Of a DNA stretch of 64,000 bases, positions 9,150 to 18,123 are shown piece by piece. The DNA lies in assembly GCA_963703945.1 (NCBI GenBank), contig CAVPGM010000025.1, positions 62,001 to 126,000 of the forward strand, in the 5' to 3' direction. The notes beneath the pieces are model-generated. The model had not been told where the DNA came from, made no database searches, and saw only the letters and a program-made list of their open reading frames with translations. The position numbers and the translations under genes are program-made. How positions within the stretch are numbered: the first letter of the stretch is position 1; every line of letters begins with the position of its first letter. This stretch comes from JALORV01 sp963703945 (GTDB lineage: Bacteria > Pseudomonadota > Gammaproteobacteria > Burkholderiales > Burkholderiaceae_F).

Positions 9150-10616
9150 TCAAAGGCGGATACGCGGAAGCCGGAAAGCGCAGGCGGCGCCGAGCAGTGC
9201 CACGGCCGACGTCGCCACGAAGCCGATCCTGAATGCGTGGACGACCAGATCCCTCTGGCCGCTGCCGATGCTGACCGCGATGTCGACGCCATGCATCAGA
9301 CCGAACACGAGCGCGCCGAAGACCGCCGTGCCGATCACGGCACCGAGACTGCGGGAAAGGGAAACGATGGCGGCGGCAGCACCGAGCCGCTGCCGACCCG
9401 CAAGCGTCTGGATGGTCAGCTGCGCGGTCGGCATCACAGTGCCGAAGCCCATGCCGCACAGGAAGCCGCAAACGCTGACCGCCAGTGCGGTGGGCGGCAA
9501 CAGCCCAAGCGCAAGCAACATGCTCGCCGAAAGTGACAGCCCGAAGCGCGGCATCGGAGTAGGCCGCCCGGTCCGCGCGACGATCTGTCCGGTGGTCGTC
9601 GAGCCGGTCACCATGCCGAGCGTCAAGGGCAGCAGCAGCAGGCCCGAGTGGCTCGCGGCGAGTCCGGCACCGAGCTGCAGGTAGATCGGCAGAAAGAACA
9701 CGGCGGCGAAGAAGCAGCTGGCGAACAGGACAACGGTAGCGGCCATCCACGCTATGCCACGGTCGCGCATCAATTCGATGGGCAGGAAGGGAGAGGCCGC
9801 GCGCCGCTCAAGCCGCGTGAGGAGCGCCCACAGCATCGCGGCCACTGCGATCAGCAGTCCGCTCTCCGGCGACAGCCACGCAAAGCGGTGCCCGGCGAAG
9901 GTCACCCAGACCAGCGTTGTCGCAGCGGCCACGGCGAATACCAACGCTCCTCGTACGTCGGTCGGCTGTCCGGCGGCTGCACCGTGCGCGGCATGGGACG
10001 GCAGTCGCGAAACCCGCCACAGAGCGAGCGCCATCAGCGGGATGTTGACAAGAAACAGCCAGCGCCAGTTCGCATGCGCCACCACGTACCCGCCGACGAT
10101 CGGACCGGCGAGACTTGCCAGGGTGAAGTTCGCCGCGAAGTACCCTTGAAAACGCGGACGTTCGCGCGGAGGCACGAGTTCGCCGATCAGCGCCTGCGAC
10201 ATCACCATCAGTCCGCCACCGCCCAATCCCTGCAGCACGCGAGCAAGAGTCAGCATCAGCATGGAGTTCGCCACGCCGCAGGCGAGCGAGCCGACAGCGA
10301 ACACGCTGACCGCACCGATCAGGACGCGCTTGCGTCCGATCCGATCGCCCAGCCGCCCGTAGATCGGGATGGTGATCGTGCCGGCGATCAGGTAGCCGAG
10401 CGCGATCCAGGTCGTGTCGCGCAATTGACCGAACTCCCGCGCGATCGCCGGCGTCGCTGTCGCGAGCAGCGTCTGGTCGATCGCAGCGACGAACATGGGC
10501 AGCATGACTGCCGTGAATATCTGAAGGAAATCCCGCGTGGAGACCTTCGCGGGCGCGGTTGCCGAGAGCCCGGTCGGCATCGATGCCGTGATCGTCGAAT
10601 CGGACTGGTCGTTCAA
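9150..10616 (-). CDS. MFS drug efflux transporter, DHA2 (EmrB/QacA) family
   Basis: 488 residues with roughly 14 transmembrane segments. Motif A is visible as GRLGDRIGRKR, motif C-like sequence as GPIVGGYVVAHANWRWLF, and the start of TM1 as AAIDQTLLATATPAIAREF, all typical of the DHA2 proton antiporters that export drugs and other amphipathic compounds. No adaptor (EmrA-like) gene or dedicated regulator lies next to it. Substrate unknown. Confidence 0.88.
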   Translation of the reverse strand: MNDQSDSTITASMPTGLSATAPAKVSTRDFLQIFTAVMLPMFVAAIDQTLLATATPAIAREFGQLRDTTWIALGYLIAGTITIPIYGRLGDRIGRKRVLIGAVSVFAVGSLACGVANSMLMLTLARVLQGLGGGGLMVMSQALIGELVPPRERPRFQGYFAANFTLASLAGPIVGGYVVAHANWRWLFLVNIPLMALALWRVSRLPSHAAHGAAAGQPTDVRGALVFAVAAATTLVWVTFAGHRFAWLSPESGLLIAVAAMLWALLTRLERRAASPFLPIELMRDRGIAWMAATVVLFASCFFAAVFFLPIYLQLGAGLAASHSGLLLLPLTLGMVTGSTTTGQIVARTGRPTPMPRFGLSLSASMLLALGLLPPTALAVSVCGFLCGMGFGTVMPTAQLTIQTLAGRQRLGAAAAIVSLSRSLGAVIGTAVFGALVFGLMHGVDIAVSIGSGQRDLVVHAFRIGFVATSAVALLGAACAFRLPRIRL

Positions 10617-10780
10617 CTGAGAGCTCGAGCTAGCGGACCCTGGCGATGGTCATGCGCCGAAGCAAGCTGTCGTGCAGCGCATAGTGATGAAACAGCGGGC
10701 GGCAGCGTGCAGGGCCGCCATGATGAGAGCGTCAGATCGGCCGCGAGTTCGTCCTCGTCGCAGCGATTCCCGCCTGATCA

Positions 10781-11206
10781 TCAACTTTCGAGCTTTGCGT
10801 CCATCGTGATCGTCGTGTTCAGCAGCCGCGAGATCGGACAGCCCGCCTTGGCAGCAGCTGCGCACTTCTGAAAGGTCTGCGCGTCGGCACCTGGAACGCG
10901 GCCCGTCACTTGCAGGTGGATGCCGGTCACCGTCCAGCCGGCGTCAGTCTTGTCGAAGGTCAGTGTCGCCTGGGTTTCGAGCGACTGCGGAACCAGTTTC
11001 GCCTCGCCAAGCTGTGCCGACAACGCCATCGTGAAGCAACCCGCGTGGGCCGCTGCGACGAGTTCCTCCGGATTGGTGCCAGCGCCGTTCTCGAAGCGCG
11101 TGCCGAAGGAATACTGGGTGCGCGACAGAACTCCGCTCGCCGTCGACACAGCGCCCTTGCCGGTCTTCAGATCGCCGTTCCATACCGCGGATGCCGTCCG
11201 TTTCAT
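10781..11206 (-). CDS. osmC: OsmC-family peroxiredoxin
   Basis: 141 residues. The two catalytic cysteines of OsmC/Ohr proteins are present: Cys57 in AAAHAGCFTMAL and Cys123 in AKAGCPISRLLN. The family reduces organic hydroperoxides using dithiols. The start at 11206 has AAGGA at good spacing; a longer open frame to 11347 lacks a ribosome site. An OsmC rather than Ohr assignment rests on the GTNPEELVAAAHAGCF context. Confidence 0.88.
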   Translation of the reverse strand: MKRTASAVWNGDLKTGKGAVSTASGVLSRTQYSFGTRFENGAGTNPEELVAAAHAGCFTMALSAQLGEAKLVPQSLETQATLTFDKTDAGWTVTGIHLQVTGRVPGADAQTFQKCAAAAKAGCPISRLLNTTITMDAKLES

Positions 11207-11527
11207 GGTCTGTCCTTTCGCGTTGGGCAACGCCTGCGAGCTTGAGCCGTGCCTGCCCGACCGCGGAAGCGGCTTGCCTCCCGCGGTCGCGGGAGCGCCG
11301 TCGGCTTGCGTCTTACTCTGGCCGTCCTCGGAGGACCCGAAATTCAAGAGCCCGTTGTCGAACCGCTTTACATCCGTCGCGGATCAATGACTGAAAGCCG
11401 GCGCAAATTCTTGAATTGCTTTCGGTTAGGTCCTTGGCTCGGTTCTTGCTCGACCGCTCCATGGCACTTCCGGCCGCTTCCTGCTGAGGAGCAGGATCGG
11501 TCATCGGTGGGAGTGTCAAGGAGCGTT

Positions 11528-11683
11528 ATGAGTGCGAGCAGCGGAGAGAAGCGCCGCCGGAGGCGCGAGCGCCGGTTTCTTGAATTTCACGACGTGCATT
11601 CGATGCGTGCCACGATGGCGGCCATCGCGGCAACCTGCGGATTCGTGCTGCTGCAGATAGCCCGCACACTCCTCGGGGCTTAG
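11528..11683 (+). CDS. possible small membrane protein (51 aa)
   Basis: A 51-residue frame whose ATG is preceded by AAGGAG at about five bases, one of the better ribosome sites in this stretch. The product begins with a basic cluster (EKRRRRRERR) and ends in one possible membrane helix (ATMAAIAATCGFVLLQIARTLL). No family is recognised. It fills an otherwise empty gap between osmC and a secreted protein gene. It could be chance. Confidence 0.35.
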   Translation: MSASSGEKRRRRRERRFLEFHDVHSMRATMAAIAATCGFVLLQIARTLLGA

Positions 11684-11768
11684 TCCCGGACTCGAGGGCG
11701 CGCGTTCGTCCGGCTCCGTCCTTCCCCGCGATCCCAGTTTCTTGGCCGCGCTACCAGCCCGGCCGCGG

Positions 11769-12152
11769 TTACTTGTCCTTGCCCTTGCCCTTGCCGTTGC
11801 TCTTGCCCTTGCCGTGCTCCTGTTCGTAGTACGGCACGTAGACGCCGTTGTACCAGTCGTTCTTGACGAAATACACGGGACGGGCGCAGGCGTCGTACTT
11901 ATGGCAGTGCTTCTTCCAGTTCTTGGCATGACCGGGCGGCACGTGCAGGTAGATCGGCTGCACCGGCTGCACCACCTGCACGGGCTGGATCACCACCGGT
12001 TGCGGGTAAATCAGCACCGGTCGCGGAGCTGTACCGATGTCGATCTGGCCGTAGAAACCCGGCTGGCCAATGCTGACTGAAACGCCAACGTCGGTGGCCA
12101 TTGCGGCCGAGGCAGTCGCGGCAAGCAAGGTAGCGAGAACAAGGCGTTTCAT
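11769..12152 (-). CDS. conserved secreted protein with basic Gly/Lys tail
   Basis: 127 residues. A clear signal peptide (to about ASAAMA) is followed by DVGVSVSIGQPGFYGQIDIG, a Pro/Gln/Val-rich linker, the motif PPGHAKNWKKHCHKYDACA with two Cys, and YFVKNDWYNGVYVPYY. The tail is almost only Gly, Lys and Asn. I recall similar secreted proteins in betaproteobacteria, all without a known role. The two cysteines may form a disulfide. AAGGGA lies before the ATG. Confidence 0.7.
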   Translation of the reverse strand: MKRLVLATLLAATASAAMATDVGVSVSIGQPGFYGQIDIGTAPRPVLIYPQPVVIQPVQVVQPVQPIYLHVPPGHAKNWKKHCHKYDACARPVYFVKNDWYNGVYVPYYEQEHGKGKSNGKGKGKDK

Positions 12153-12298
12153 GGCGTCCCTTTCAAATGGGTGCGATCGATCACAGCGGCTGAGCGAACG
12201 ACGTTCCATCTCATCGGCGCGGGATTGGGTCTCTGACTCACGCATCTGGGGGACGCCATCAGGTTATCGGAGCAACGCTTGGTGCTCTTCGCGGCTTA

Positions 12299-12636
12299 CT
12301 ACTTGTCAGGAATTGTTGCGCGGTGCTCGATCCATCCGCCGCCAAGCGCCCGAAAGAGCGCCGCAGTGTCGGCATGCCGGTTGCTCAACGCCTGCAGCCG
12401 GTCGACCTCGGCCTGGCGGCGTTGCCGCTCGGCGTCGAGCAGCGCCGACTGGCTGACTCCGCCAAGCTCGTACCGCGCCTGCGTGATCCGATGCACCTCG
12501 TCCGACCGATCGGCCTGCTCGGTCAGCGCCCCTGGAACGAAGTGAGGCGTGAATCCGAACAGGCCGCCAGCATCGCCAAGGCGAAGCCGCATGCGCACCG
12601 CAAGAGCAGGTACAGGGTCCGTATCGACTCGCTCAT
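12299..12636 (-). pseudogene. deletion scar: start of an efflux lipoprotein joined to the end of an RND outer-membrane factor
   Basis: An ATG at 12636 overlaps the tetR stop (ATGA) and opens a 37-residue frame with a lipoprotein signal (FALAMLAAC), as in RND membrane-fusion proteins. About 30 codons in, the homologous sequence switches frame to ARYELGGVSQSALLDAERQ...LFRALGGGW, the C-terminal end of NodT/OprM-type outer-membrane factors, ending at 12299. The middle of the fusion protein, the whole pump and most of the outer-membrane protein are missing. The most economical reading is one large deletion of a TetR-MFP-RND-OMF operon. The identity of the N-terminal piece is inferred from position and lipobox. 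Confidence 0.6.
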
Positions 12637-13298
12637 CGCGACCCTCCGTTGGTGCTGATGCCTGCAATCACCCATTCCAGGCGTTCGGCGACATGCCGGC
12701 GTGCCGTTGCGTACTCGAGCACTGCGCTTCGGGTGGCAGGCGGGAAGACCCGCCCCGCAGACGCGCCGTGTGCAAGCAGCACCGGCAGGCCCATCGCAGA
12801 CATCGTGAACAGCATCAGATGAACCGGATCTGCCCGCACGATCTCGCCGGCAGCCTGCCCTTCGCGTATCACCTGGGCCACCAGCATCGGGTGCCGGCCC
12901 GCAATCAATCGCAGGAAGCGCACGACGGCCTGCTCTCCGGCACTGGCGTCCATCAGCAGATGACCGAGGAAGCCGCGGTTTTCCGTTGCCCACGCGACGA
13001 TCTTCAGCACCAGTGTTCGCAGTTTGTCTAGCGGCGGCAGTTGCTGCTCGACCGTCGCCTGCAGGTCAGACCAGATCGGCGCATACCAGCGCTCGACCAG
13101 TTCGGCGACAAATGCCTCGCGCGTGCCGAAGTGATAGACGAACGATCCCAGGTTGACTTCTGCGTGCGCGGCAAGAGCACGCACGGTGATCGCGCGCAGC
13201 CCGGAGCGTCGCGCCAGCGCGATCCCCGATCGCAGCAGCCTTTCCCTCGTCGCGTCCGAGCGTGCGGTCCTGCGGGGTGCAGCGGCAACGGCCTTCAT
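12633..13298 (-). CDS. TetR/AcrR-family transcriptional regulator
   Basis: 221 residues. The N-terminal helix-turn-helix is seen as RERLLRSGIALARRSGLRAITVRALAAHAEVNLGSF...YHFGTREAFVAEL (about residues 18-70), followed by an all-helical ligand domain. It probably repressed the efflux operon whose remains lie directly downstream. A TATAC-TCCC-GTATA palindrome lies 12 bases before its start and is the likely operator, implying autoregulation. With its pump deleted, it may be an orphan. Confidence 0.88.
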   Translation of the reverse strand: MKAVAAAPRRTARSDATRERLLRSGIALARRSGLRAITVRALAAHAEVNLGSFVYHFGTREAFVAELVERWYAPIWSDLQATVEQQLPPLDKLRTLVLKIVAWATENRGFLGHLLMDASAGEQAVVRFLRLIAGRHPMLVAQVIREGQAAGEIVRADPVHLMLFTMSAMGLPVLLAHGASAGRVFPPATRSAVLEYATARRHVAERLEWVIAGISTNGGSR

Positions 13299-13309
13299 CG
13301 GTCGTTTTT

Positions 13310-13323
13310 TATACTCCCGTATA
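13310..13323. promoter_or_regulatory. inverted repeat, probable TetR operator
   Basis: TATACTCCCGTATA: two perfect 5-base half-sites around TCCC, placed between the tetR start (13298) and the divergent yaeQ start (13360). Its position over the shared promoter region suits autorepression. Binding is inferred. Confidence 0.5.
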
Positions 13324-13359
13324 CGATGCGGTCAAGCTTGCGGCCCTACAATTCTCTGC

Positions 13360-13911
13360 ATGGCCCTGCCCTCCAGCATCTACCGTGCCGAGATCACCGT
13401 TTCCGATCTCGATCGCAATGCCTATCTGCAGACGACGCTGACGCTGGCGCGTCATCCCTCGGAGACCGAGGAGCGCATGATGGTTCGACTTCTCGCGTTC
13501 GTGCTCTATGCCGAGCCCGACCTCGCCTTCGGCCGCGGCCTTTCTGCCGAGGACGAGCCGGCGCTCTGCAGACGCGATGCCACCGGGGCGATCGATCTTT
13601 GGATCGACGTCGGACTGCCTGATGAGAAGCAGATTCGCCGCGCCTGCGGCCGTGCACGGCGCGTGGCCGTGCTGGCCTACGGCGCCCGGCGCGCCGACGC
13701 CTGGCGGCAGCAGATCGCTTCGGCACTCGATCGGGCGGAGAATCTCGAAGTGATCCAACTCACCGCGGGTGACACCGAAGCGCTGCAGACGCTCGTTGCG
13801 CGCTCAATGAAGCTCGCGTTCACCATCCAGGAGCATCACGTCTGGATCACGAGTGACACCGCGCACGTTGAACTGGTCCTGGCCGGACGTGGCCCCACCG
13901 ATCACCGTTGA
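13360..13911 (+). CDS. yaeQ: YaeQ family protein
   Basis: 183 residues matching the YaeQ family along its length: SSIYRAEITVSDLDRNAY at the N-terminus, LARHPSETEERMMVRLLAFVLYA, then GLPDEKQIRRACGRARRVAVLAYG. YaeQ proteins have a PD-(D/E)XK nuclease-like fold (Glu/Asp residues in SETEERMM and WIDVG), but no activity is established. The start is the ATG at 13360; a longer frame to 13153 overlaps tetR on the other strand and is not used. Confidence 0.9.
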   Translation: MALPSSIYRAEITVSDLDRNAYLQTTLTLARHPSETEERMMVRLLAFVLYAEPDLAFGRGLSAEDEPALCRRDATGAIDLWIDVGLPDEKQIRRACGRARRVAVLAYGARRADAWRQQIASALDRAENLEVIQLTAGDTEALQTLVARSMKLAFTIQEHHVWITSDTAHVELVLAGRGPTDHR

Positions 13912-13993
13912 CATGCCGCAGTCATCCGCTGAACGGGGGATGACAAGCGGCACGCGAGACAGTAGTTTCGGCCTCGCACCAAAGGGAGGAATG

Positions 13994-14344
13994 ATGAGCC
14001 GTTTCGAACTGCGCCTGTCAGCTGGCGCGATCACAACTCTGAGCACGCTGATGCTGGCCGTGTCGCTCGCTGGCTGCGCGACCAACCAGCCGCCGATGGC
14101 TGCGCCCGCCGGATCGAAGACCGTGGACGTCCAGATCCAGCCGGCGCGCATCCCGCCCAATGAGCAGGGCGCATTCGCACTGTCGACGTACACCGGCTGC
14201 AACATCGTTTTCCTCGGCAAAGCCGCGGGTACCGACACCTTCAGCTACGCGGTCGCGACCACGTCGCGCATGGGGACCATCGACCAGTGCCTGGCGTCGC
14301 TGCGGCAGCAACCAGGTGTTCTCGCGGTGTCGGCACCGCGCTAG
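13994..14344 (+). CDS. small lipoprotein of unknown function
   Basis: 116 residues with a lipobox (LAVSLAGC, Cys near residue 28), followed by a short soluble domain with two further cysteines (TGCNIVF and IDQCLASL) that could pair. No family recognised. GGGAGG precedes two adjacent ATG codons at 13991 and 13994; the second has the better spacing. Downstream is a GNAT gene in the same direction after 51 bases. Confidence 0.65.
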   Translation: MSRFELRLSAGAITTLSTLMLAVSLAGCATNQPPMAAPAGSKTVDVQIQPARIPPNEQGAFALSTYTGCNIVFLGKAAGTDTFSYAVATTSRMGTIDQCLASLRQQPGVLAVSAPR

Positions 14345-14395
14345 CGACCCGCCGGACGCGCGCTCGGCGCGCGCACAGCGACGCACGACGCGGGC

Positions 14396-14980
14396 ATGGT
14401 CGTGAAGATTGTCTGCCGGCCCCTCACCGAGGATCGGTGGCCCGACCTTGAAGCGCTGTTCAACGCGCGCGGGTGCTCGGTGGCGCGCGGTTGCTGGTGC
14501 ATGTACTACCGGCGCAGCGGAGCCGCCCCACCGCTGCCGAAAGGCAAGACACGGGCCCAGGTCAATCGTGCCGCGCTGAAGTCGCTGGCCAGGACGGGAC
14601 CGCCTCCGGGGCTGATCGGCTATCGTGGCACCGTTCCCGTCGGCTGGATCTCGCTCGGTCCGCGCGAGGACTATGCGCGCCTCGAACGCTCGTCGGTGAT
14701 GAAGGCGGTCGACAGCGAACCGGTGTGGTCGATCGTCTGCTTCGTCGTGCCCTCGGAGTTTCGCGGACAGGGTGTGGCCCGCGCGCTGCTCGACGCCGCG
14801 GTGGTCTATGCGAGGAAACGCAACGTGCGGCTGCTTGAAGCGTATCCGGTCGACAAGCCCGACCGATCGAGTGCCGAGTTCATGTGGTTCGGCACAAAGT
14901 CCATGTTCGACAGCGCCGGCTTCGAGGAGGTGGCCCGCCGGCGGCCGCAGCGGCCGGTGGTCCGCCTGCGGCTCGCCTGA
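14396..14980 (+). CDS. GNAT-family N-acetyltransferase
   Basis: 194 residues. The acetyl-CoA binding motif A is visible as VVPSEFRGQGVARALLDAAVVYA, with the preceding strand WSIVCFVV and the C-terminal GFEEVARRR. The N-terminal part holds a Cys-rich segment (ARGCSVARGCWCMYY) known from a GNAT subgroup. Substrate unknown. The ribosome site is weak, so the exact start is not certain. Confidence 0.82.
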   Translation: MVVKIVCRPLTEDRWPDLEALFNARGCSVARGCWCMYYRRSGAAPPLPKGKTRAQVNRAALKSLARTGPPPGLIGYRGTVPVGWISLGPREDYARLERSSVMKAVDSEPVWSIVCFVVPSEFRGQGVARALLDAAVVYARKRNVRLLEAYPVDKPDRSSAEFMWFGTKSMFDSAGFEEVARRRPQRPVVRLRLA

Positions 14981-15088
14981 GGGCAGCCTGACGATCGAAG
15001 TGTCGTGGCTTCGCCGTCCGTCGAACTTTGCCCGCGCCTGCGTCTCCAATCAGGGTCGGGCGCAGTCCTGCCAGTCCGGAGGTGACTG

Positions 15089-15922
15089 ATGAATCGCACA
15101 GCGGCAATCGTCATCGCTATCGTGCTCCTGTCGGTTGGTGGTGCGGTCTACCTCTGGCAGGACCGCAACCTCGCGCCGCCGCAGGTATCGGCTCCGCCGG
15201 CCGCCGAGCCGGCGCCTTCGACTCCGCCAACTGTCGCAGAACCGGCAGTCAAGCATCCGATCGAGGCGGCGGACCTGCCGCCAACCGACACCAAGCTGCC
15301 GCCGCTGGCACAGTCCGATGCGGTGATCCGTGGCGAACTGGTCGACTGGCTCGGACGCGCGTCGGTGCAGTCCTTCCTTCAGCTTGACGAGTTCGTGCGC
15401 CACTCCACCGCCACTCTCGACAATCTCGGGCGCGCGCGGGCGCCGACCCGGCTGTGGCCGGTCAACCCGACTCCGGGCCGCTTCACCGTCATGCAGAGCG
15501 GTGACGCGATCGTGATGGCACCGGGCAACGCCGAGCGCTATGCACCGTTCGTGGCATTCGTCGAATCCGTCGATACGCGGCGCGCAATCGCGCACTACGT
15601 CCGCTGGTATCCGTGGTTCCAGCGCAGTTACGAGGAGCTCGGATTTCCCGGGCGCTACTTCAACGATCGCGTGATCGAGACGATCGATCAGCTGCTGGCC
15701 ACGCCCGAGCCGGCCGCTCCGATCGCGCTGAAACTTACCGAGGTCCGCGGTCCTGTGCCGTCCGTGCAGCCATGGGTGCGATACGAGTTCGTCGATGCCG
15801 AGCTCGAAGCGCTTTCGGCCGGACAGAAGGTGCTGATCCGCGTCGGGCCCGATCACAGCCGCCGACTCAAGGCGAAGCTGCGCGAGATCCGCGCAGGTCT
15901 GGTACGCGGCGTTCCGCGCTGA
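15089..15922 (+). CDS. DUF3014 domain protein, membrane-anchored
   Basis: 277 residues: one N-terminal membrane helix (AAIVIAIVLLSVGGAVYLW), a Pro/Ala-rich linker (about 30-70), then a globular domain with SVQSFLQLDEFVRHSTATLDNL and RYFNDRVIETIDQLLATPEP, which I recognise as DUF3014. GGAGGTG stands just before the ATG. The role of this family is unknown; it is common in gammaproteobacteria and betaproteobacteria. Confidence 0.8.
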   Translation: MNRTAAIVIAIVLLSVGGAVYLWQDRNLAPPQVSAPPAAEPAPSTPPTVAEPAVKHPIEAADLPPTDTKLPPLAQSDAVIRGELVDWLGRASVQSFLQLDEFVRHSTATLDNLGRARAPTRLWPVNPTPGRFTVMQSGDAIVMAPGNAERYAPFVAFVESVDTRRAIAHYVRWYPWFQRSYEELGFPGRYFNDRVIETIDQLLATPEPAAPIALKLTEVRGPVPSVQPWVRYEFVDAELEALSAGQKVLIRVGPDHSRRLKAKLREIRAGLVRGVPR

Positions 15923-16023
15923 ACTCGTTGAGCGCCCTCGCTGGCGCGGGCCAGGGGCGCCAGGGTGTGCTGCCGCCGGTCGCTTATGCTGCGGCCTTCA
16001 CTTTCCTGCGCACGAGCGCCCGC

Positions 16024-16959
16024 ATGAGCCCACGTATTCACGGTGTGCTGGCCCCGGTCGTCACGCCGTTTCACGCCGACTTCAGCCCCGATGCCGAACG
16101 ACTGCGACAGCACTGCGAGTGGCTGCTCGCGAGCGGGGCCGGTCTCGCCGTATTCGGCACCACTTCGGAGGCGAACTCGCTGGCGGTCCACGAGAAAATG
16201 GACCTGCTCGATCACCTCGTCGCTGCCGGACTGCCGCCGGCGCGGATGATGCCTGGCACCGGATGCTGCTCGATCACGGATTCGATCGCGCTGACGGCGC
16301 ATGCGGTCCGACACGGCGTGGCCGGCTGCCTGATGCTGCCGCCGTTTTACTACAAGGGCGTCGCGGACGAAGGCCTGTACCGCAACTTCGCCACCATCAT
16401 CGATGCGGTCGGCGATGACCGCCTGCGGATCTATCTGTATCACATCCCGCCGGTCGCACAGGTCGGAATCAGCCACGGCCTGATCGAGCGGCTGCTGAAG
16501 AACTTTCCGGGCGTGATCGCGGGCATCAAGGATTCGTCGGGCGACTGGGCCAACACGCAGCGCATGCTCGAGCGGTTTGCTCCATCGGGCTTCGACGTGT
16601 TCGTCGGCAGCGAGTCGTTCCTGCTGGCCAACCTGCGGGCCGGTGGTGCCGGCTGCATCAGTGCGACGGCCAATGTGCAACCGTCAGCGATCCGGCAACT
16701 TTTCCTCGACTGGCAGTCGGCCGCCGCGGAGGCCACACAGTCGAAGCTCAATGCAGTCCGCACAATATTCCAGCGGTATCCGATGATCGCCGCGCTGAAG
16801 CAGGCGATCGCGCACCAAAGGTCCGATTCCGCGTGGAAGCGCGTTCGTCCGCCGTTGATCGAACTCGACCCGACTGCGGCCGGCGAACTGCTGGCCGAAC
16901 TGCAGGCCATCGGATTTTCGCTGCCGGACCCGGCAAAGGCTGCCGAGCTCACCAGTTGA
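16024..16959 (+). CDS. dihydrodipicolinate synthase family (DapA/NanA-like) lyase
   Basis: 311 residues, a complete (beta/alpha)8 barrel of the class I pyruvate-dependent aldolase family. The active-site GTTSE loop is at 45-49, the catalytic Tyr139 in YLYHIPP and the Schiff-base Lys169 in AGIKDSSG. These enzymes add or split pyruvate-type substrates; the exact substrate is not readable. It is unlikely to be the biosynthetic DapA because it lies in a two-gene unit with a 2-hydroxyacid dehydrogenase seven bases downstream, which suggests a sugar-acid or hydroxyacid pathway. Confidence 0.85.
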   Translation: MSPRIHGVLAPVVTPFHADFSPDAERLRQHCEWLLASGAGLAVFGTTSEANSLAVHEKMDLLDHLVAAGLPPARMMPGTGCCSITDSIALTAHAVRHGVAGCLMLPPFYYKGVADEGLYRNFATIIDAVGDDRLRIYLYHIPPVAQVGISHGLIERLLKNFPGVIAGIKDSSGDWANTQRMLERFAPSGFDVFVGSESFLLANLRAGGAGCISATANVQPSAIRQLFLDWQSAAAEATQSKLNAVRTIFQRYPMIAALKQAIAHQRSDSAWKRVRPPLIELDPTAAGELLAELQAIGFSLPDPAKAAELTS

Positions 16960-16966
16960 GGCGGTG

Positions 16967-17944
16967 ATGAAGGTCACCATACTCGACGACTATTTCGACA
17001 CGCTGCGCACGCTTCCGTGCTTCGCGCGACTTGCGGGGCACGAGGTGACGATCTGGAACGACCATGTCCAGGACATCGACGCGCTCGCCGAGCGCCTGCG
17101 TGACACCGAGGCGCTGGTGTTGATCCGCGAGCGGACGCAGATCCGCGCGCCGCTGCTCGATCGCCTCGACGCCCTGCGTCTGATCAGCCAGCGCAGCGTC
17201 TATCCGCATATCGATATCGACGCCTGCACCCGGCGCGGAATCATCGTGTCGTCGAACCTGCATGCGGGCACCCCCTCGTACGCGACCGCCGAACTCACGT
17301 GGGCGCTGGTCCTCGCCGCAGCACGCCGGTTGCCGCAGCAGGTCGCCGCGCTGCGCCGAGGCGTCTGGCAGACCGGAGTCGGCGCAACGCTGCGCGGCAA
17401 GACGCTGGGCATATATGGCTACGGGCGCATAGGAGCGGAAGTCGCCGGCTACGGCCGCGCGTTCGGCATGCAGGTGCAGGTCTGGGCCCGTCCCGAATCG
17501 CGCGAGCGCGCCATCGGCGACGGCTATCGCGCAGCTGAGAGCAAGGAAGCCTTTTTTGGGGAATGCGATGTGGTAACGCTGCACATGCGGCTGGTCGACG
17601 CCACACGAGGCATCGTGACCGCGCGCGACCTTGCGGCGATGAAGCCCACCGCGCTGCTCGTCAACACGAGCCGGGCGCAGCTGATCGAGGGCGGCGCGCT
17701 GGTGACCGCACTGCGTGCGGGGCGCCCGGGCATGGCCGCCGTCGACGTCTACGAGCAGGAACCGCTGCGCGACCCATCGCACCCACTGCTCGCGATGGAC
17801 AACGTCGTCGCCACGCCGCACATCGGCTATGTCACGCGCGAGGAGTACGACCTGCAGTTCTCGGACGTGTTCGACCAGATTGTCGCGTTCGCTGAGGGCA
17901 AGCCGATCAACGTGGTTAATCCCCAGGTGCTGGCGCGGCGCTGA
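16967..17944 (+). CDS. D-2-hydroxyacid dehydrogenase (phosphoglycerate dehydrogenase-like)
   Basis: 325 residues. The NAD-binding motif GYGRIG is at 151-156 and the catalytic Arg236 (VNTSRAQL), Glu265 (YEQEP) and His285 (TPHIGY) are all present. It should interconvert a 2-keto acid and a D-2-hydroxy acid. The gene starts seven bases after the DapA-like gene (a GTG just upstream at 16964 would add one residue), so the two probably act in one pathway. Substrate unknown. Confidence 0.88.
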   Translation: MKVTILDDYFDTLRTLPCFARLAGHEVTIWNDHVQDIDALAERLRDTEALVLIRERTQIRAPLLDRLDALRLISQRSVYPHIDIDACTRRGIIVSSNLHAGTPSYATAELTWALVLAAARRLPQQVAALRRGVWQTGVGATLRGKTLGIYGYGRIGAEVAGYGRAFGMQVQVWARPESRERAIGDGYRAAESKEAFFGECDVVTLHMRLVDATRGIVTARDLAAMKPTALLVNTSRAQLIEGGALVTALRAGRPGMAAVDVYEQEPLRDPSHPLLAMDNVVATPHIGYVTREEYDLQFSDVFDQIVAFAEGKPINVVNPQVLARR

Positions 17945-18123
17945 CTTGCGGCCCGCTGCCCTGCGGGGGCGCCCGGCCTTGGCGATGTATGGGTGGTTGC
18001 AGGCCTTGTTTCGGTCGATCTGGCGCGCCACGTGCAGCCCAACTGGCGTACGCTAGACCCGGCTGTCGGATGATGGGGCAGCTGGGTTCGCCTTGTGCGC
18101 CCAGCGCAGCCCTTGGAGGAGGC

